DNA of 64,000 nt from Burkholderiaceae bacterium (GTDB taxonomy: Bacteria > Pseudomonadota > Gammaproteobacteria > Burkholderiales > Burkholderiaceae_C): contig JAIESX010000018.1 of assembly GCA_019745555.1 (NCBI GenBank), positions 1-64,000 on the forward strand, in the 5' to 3' direction. Below, piece after piece: positions 61,382 to 64,000 of the stretch. Numbering within the stretch: the stretch's first letter is position 1; every line of letters starts with the position of its first letter. Below the pieces are notes generated by a model. The model saw nothing but the letters and a program-made list of their open reading frames with translations. It was not told the origin of the DNA and searched no databases. The position numbers and the translations under genes were made by a program.

Positions 61382-62179
61382 ATGCCCACGAAACCCGACC
61401 CACTCATCCTCTACGGCGAGACCTTTCAGAGCCGCTTGCTGCTCGGCACATCGCGTTACCCCTCACCCGCCGTGCTCGAAGCCGCCGTGCAACGCTCCCA
61501 ACCCGCGATGCTCACCGCCTCGCTGCGCCGCCAGGGGGCCGTGCCGCACGAAAGCGGTAACGCCTTCTGGGCGCTGCTCAAGAAGCTGAACGTCCCCGTG
61601 CTGCCCAACACGGCCGGCTGCCACAGCATGCAGGAGGTCCTCACCACGGCGCAGATGGCGCGCGAGGTCTTCGAGACCCCCTGGATCAAGCTCGAGCTGA
61701 TCGGTGACGACTACACCCTGCAGCCCGACACGCTCAACCTCGTCGAGACCGCCGATCGTCTGATCAAGGATGGCTTCAAGGTCCTGCCCTATTGCACCGA
61801 AGACCTCGTGCTCTGCCAGCGCCTCGTGGACGTGGGCTGCCAGGCCGTGATGCCCTGGGCCGCGCCCATCGGCACGGGCAAGGGCCCGATCAATCCCTAC
61901 GCCATGCGCATGCTGCGCGAGCGCCTGAATGTGCCGCTGATCGTCGATGCGGGCCTGGGCCGCCCATCGCACGCGTGCACGGTGATGGAGTGGGGCTTCG
62001 ACGCCGTGCTGCTCAACACCGCCGTGGCACTGGCGCAGGATCCGGTGGCCATGGCCGGCGCCTTCGCCGACGCCACGCAGGCCGGCCGAGCCGCCTGGCT
62101 ATCGGGTGCCATGACCGAGCAGGACGCCGCCCAGCCTTCGACACCCGTCCTGGGCACACCTTTCTGGCACCACGCTTGA
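61382..62179 (+). CDS. thiG: Thiazole synthase ThiG
   Basis: A 265-residue TIM-barrel enzyme joining deoxyxylulose phosphate, iminoglycine and ThiS-thiocarboxylate to form the thiazole. LLLGTSRYPSPAVLEAAVQR is near the start, then VPVLPNTAGCHSMQEVLTTA. The Schiff-base Lys is in ETPWIKLELIGDDYTLQPD. The phosphate loop region includes MPWAAPIGTGKGPINPYAM and VPLIVDAGLGRPSHA. ATG 61382 follows thiS by 4 bases. It is fully consistent with a ThiO-ThiS-ThiG route. Confidence 0.95.
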   Translation: MPTKPDPLILYGETFQSRLLLGTSRYPSPAVLEAAVQRSQPAMLTASLRRQGAVPHESGNAFWALLKKLNVPVLPNTAGCHSMQEVLTTAQMAREVFETPWIKLELIGDDYTLQPDTLNLVETADRLIKDGFKVLPYCTEDLVLCQRLVDVGCQAVMPWAAPIGTGKGPINPYAMRMLRERLNVPLIVDAGLGRPSHACTVMEWGFDAVLLNTAVALAQDPVAMAGAFADATQAGRAAWLSGAMTEQDAAQPSTPVLGTPFWHHA

Positions 62180-62187
62180 GCCATTCC

Positions 62188-63078
62188 ATGTTCGAACTCA
62201 ACACCGACGCCCGCGCCATCGTTGCGGCCCATGCCGACAAGGCGATTCCTGTCTCGGGAACCCCAGCGCTGAACTACAGCCGCGACGACGCCGGCTACCG
62301 CAGCGCCAAGCAGGCCTGTCTGGCCCTGGGTTTCATCGAGATCGATGCCGAGTGCGTGGCATTGGCCTGGCTGGCCCAGGCCAACCGCACACGTCAGTTC
62401 GACCCGCAGGCCTGGCCTGCGGAGCCGGCCGACTTCGGCCTGCGCCCCTGGCCGCGCCAGGATGCCTTCCCAGCCTGTCCCAAGCACCTTGGCGTCTACG
62501 CCGTGCTGCCCACGGCCGAGTGGGTCGGCCGCATGGCGCGCGCTGGGGTGCCTACGCTGCAGCTGCGCTACAAGTCCGAGGATGCCGCCGCTGTGCAGCG
62601 CGAAGTGCAGGCCGCGGTAAACGCCGTGCGCGGCACGAACGCCCTGCTCTTCATCAACGACCACTGGCGCGAGGCCATTGCCGCCGGTGCCTACGGCGTG
62701 CACCTGGGCCAGGAAGACATGGAGATCGCCGACTTCGCGGCCATCCGCGCCGCCGGCCTGCGCCTGGGCCTGTCCAGCCACGGCTATGCCGAGATGGTGC
62801 GCGCCGATCGCCTGAGTCCGAGCTACATCGCCATGGGTGCGGTCTACCCCACCACGCTCAAGCGCATGGCCACGGCGCCGCAGGGCCCGGGACGCCTGGC
62901 CGCCTACGCGCGGCTGATGCGCGACTATCCGGGCGTGGGCATCGGCGGGATCTCGGCGGCCGAACTGCCGGAGATCAAGGCCACAGGCGTCGGCTCGCTG
63001 GCGGTCGTGCGCGCCATCACGGCGCAGAACAACCCGGAGCAGGCCGCGCAGGATCTGATGGCTGCCTGGGCCGCTTGA
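62188..63078 (+). CDS. thiE: Thiamine-phosphate synthase with N-terminal extension
   Basis: A 296-residue protein whose residues about 98-290 match ThiE: LGVYAVLPTAEWVGRMARAGVPTLQLRYKS, NALLFINDHWREAIAAGAYGVHLGQEDM, LGLSSHGYAEMVRA, MGAVYPTTLKR and VGIGGISAAELPEI. Normal ThiE is about 210 residues. The first 95 or so (RDDAGYRSAKQACLALGFIE, WLAQANRTRQFDPQAWPAEP) do not match a domain I know. The enzyme couples HMP-PP and thiazole phosphate to thiamin phosphate. ATG 62188 lies 8 bases after thiG. It is the last gene of thiOSGE. Confidence 0.9.
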   Translation: MFELNTDARAIVAAHADKAIPVSGTPALNYSRDDAGYRSAKQACLALGFIEIDAECVALAWLAQANRTRQFDPQAWPAEPADFGLRPWPRQDAFPACPKHLGVYAVLPTAEWVGRMARAGVPTLQLRYKSEDAAAVQREVQAAVNAVRGTNALLFINDHWREAIAAGAYGVHLGQEDMEIADFAAIRAAGLRLGLSSHGYAEMVRADRLSPSYIAMGAVYPTTLKRMATAPQGPGRLAAYARLMRDYPGVGIGGISAAELPEIKATGVGSLAVVRAITAQNNPEQAAQDLMAAWAA

Positions 63079-63097
63079 GGCCGCATCCCTAGCGCGC

Positions 63098-63589
63098 TTA
63101 CGTACTGGCGATACGCCGGCTCACGTCCACCATGCGCGTGGCGACGATGGCGCCGAGCGCCATGGCAAGCGAGAGCGCCACGGTCGGGTGCTTTTTCGAC
63201 AGAGCCTCGAAGTCCTCGGGGCTCATGGTCCAGAGCTTGCAGTTGCTGTAGGCCACCACCGAGGCGTTGCGCGGCAGATGCGAGAAGAAGCTGCCCTCGC
63301 CCACCACGGTGCCCGCTCCCAGGATGGCGAGCTGCACCAGCCCCTTGTCGGTCGTGACGTCGACCTTGAGGTTGCCTGACTCCAGGAAATAGAGCTTGCG
63401 GTCCTGCGCGCCCTGCGAGATCAGCACATGGCCGCGCTCATGCTCCTGCGGATGCAGGTAGTCGGCCACGATGTACCAGGATTGCGCGCCGAGATGCTTG
63501 GACAGGGCCCTGTCCTCGGTGTTGCGCGAGATGGCCGTGATGAGGCCATTGATGGCGGTGTTCTGCGCGAGCGGGTTGTAGGTATTCAT
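63098..63589 (-). CDS. Small cyclic nucleotide-binding domain protein
   Basis: A 163-residue protein with a single cNMP-binding (CAP_ED) fold at about 40-150. YLHPQEHERGHVLISQGAQD is at the start of the barrel. The phosphate-binding cassette is GEGSFFSHLPRNASVVAYS, with the PRNAS Arg. There is no DNA-binding or kinase domain, so it may bind cAMP or another cyclic nucleotide as a separate regulator. It lies 81 bases downstream of the diguanylate cyclase gene on the same strand. Convergent with thiE, 19 bases apart. Confidence 0.82.
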   Translation of the reverse strand: MNTYNPLAQNTAINGLITAISRNTEDRALSKHLGAQSWYIVADYLHPQEHERGHVLISQGAQDRKLYFLESGNLKVDVTTDKGLVQLAILGAGTVVGEGSFFSHLPRNASVVAYSNCKLWTMSPEDFEALSKKHPTVALSLAMALGAIVATRMVDVSRRIAST

Positions 63590-63670
63590 GGGCGCCCTTT
63601 CCGGGTCGGGTCGCCACCGGGCAGACCCGCCATCTCCTGCGCCGCAGTATGTGGTCAGGCCCGCGGCGCG

Positions 63671-64000
63671 TCAAGCCGGCACGCCGGCCAGCTGTACGCG
63701 GTTGCGCCCTTCGGTCTTGGCGCGGTACAGCGCCTCGTCCGCACGCAAGAGCACGGCGTCCGGCGTGGCATCGCTCGCCGCGATCGCGGCAATCCCGATA
63801 CTGACCGTGGCCTCGACTCGCGCCGGACCGACGGCCAGCGGCTCGGCCGCCAGGCGGTCGCACAGGCGCTGGGCGAAGGTCTGGGCCGCCACCAGGTTGC
63901 TGCCGGGCAGGATCACCGCAAACTCCTCGCCGCCCATGCGGCCCGCGGTATCGGTCGTGCGCAGCTCGTCGCGCAAGAGGTGGGCGAAATGACGCAGCAG
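63671..64000 (-). CDS. Diguanylate cyclase GGDEF domain (5' part outside window)
   Basis: The last 109 codons of a protein whose remainder lies beyond the right edge. It shows an intact active-site loop RMGGEEFAVILPG (GGEEF, fully active in many cyclases), then ATVSIGIAAIA and ADEALYRAKTEGRNRVQ. It therefore makes c-di-GMP. Upstream sensory or membrane domains cannot be judged. It is followed on the same strand by the cyclic-nucleotide-binding protein. Confidence 0.9.
   Translation of the reverse strand: MLRHFAHLLRDELRTTDTAGRMGGEEFAVILPGSNLVAAQTFAQRLCDRLAAEPLAVGPARVEATVSIGIAAIAASDATPDAVLLRADEALYRAKTEGRNRVQLAGVPA

Noticed and set aside
1-64000. tRNA, rRNA, CRISPR arrays, toxin-antitoxin pairs, phage genes
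   Set aside because: None could be recognised on either strand; apart from the 268-bp MITE-like segment no mobile gene is visible.

Overview
The window is a GC-rich (roughly two-thirds G+C by eye), gene-dense stretch of a betaproteobacterial chromosome. It most likely comes from a member of the Comamonadaceae (Burkholderiales). This rests on the gene neighbourhoods (holC-pepA opposite lptFG, the cysI-DUF934-cysHDN block, an hrpA/argA divergent pair), the Bug/TctC and branched-chain-type binding proteins, and the REP-like TTCG..CTGAGC repeat. I cannot name the genus. About 61 protein genes are supported. I see no tRNA, rRNA, CRISPR array, prophage or complete insertion sequence.

Layout. 1-2802 (minus strand): 5' part of a lipoprotein binding protein, a small conserved protein, holC and pepA. 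2825-9423 (plus): lptF-lptG-sirohydrochlorin chelatase, then a tight membrane cassette of UbiA-type phosphoribosyltransferase, UPF0104 flippase-like protein, GT-C glycosyltransferase and HAD phosphatase. 9604-22033: mixed metabolism (binding protein, two GFA proteins, cysB, methionine aminotransferase, an M20/Bug/LysR unit, a Rieske protein, a DMT exporter, a chloride channel). 22180-27452: hrpA opposite argA. 27453-39955: a signalling region with a histidine kinase/binding protein/receiver-EAL operon and three chemoreceptors, interrupted by a dihydrodipicolinate-synthase-like gene. 40090-48299: sulfate uptake (hydrolase-sbp-cysT-cysW-cysA-dsbB, and a second sbp), with a LysR/azoR pair split by a 268-bp MITE-like element. 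48429-51476: yggX, an mnmC with a decayed methyltransferase half, and a nucleoside hydrolase. 51568-58982: sulfur assimilation (TSUP permease, cysI, DUF934, cysH, cysD, cysN) followed by a 7Fe ferredoxin and its NADP reductase. 59058-63078: thiamin synthesis with a TPP riboswitch. 63098-64000: a cyclic-nucleotide-binding protein and the 3' part of a diguanylate cyclase.

How the genes work together. Sulfate is imported by Sbp-CysTWA, activated by CysDN, and reduced by CysH and CysI. Siroheme for CysI needs a ferrochelatase, and a short CbiX/SirB-type gene is present. No cysJ or cysC is in the window, so the adjacent FdxA and ferredoxin reductase are plausible electron donors. CysB, encoded at 11.7 kb, is the obvious regulator. 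Two sulfate-binding-protein promoters share a spaced motif (CCAATA-N9-TTGCTTATT-N-CTTA). ThiO, ThiS, ThiG and ThiE make the thiazole and join it to the pyrimidine from ThiD.

The most unusual points are: a TPP riboswitch cut off from thiOSGE by an inverted thiD; the MITE that replaces the sequence directly upstream of a LysR start codon next to azoR; an operon joining a permease-less binding protein to a kinase and a c-di-GMP phosphodiesterase; the four-gene polyprenyl-sugar cassette; and an MnmC whose methyltransferase half has lost its SAM-binding motif.
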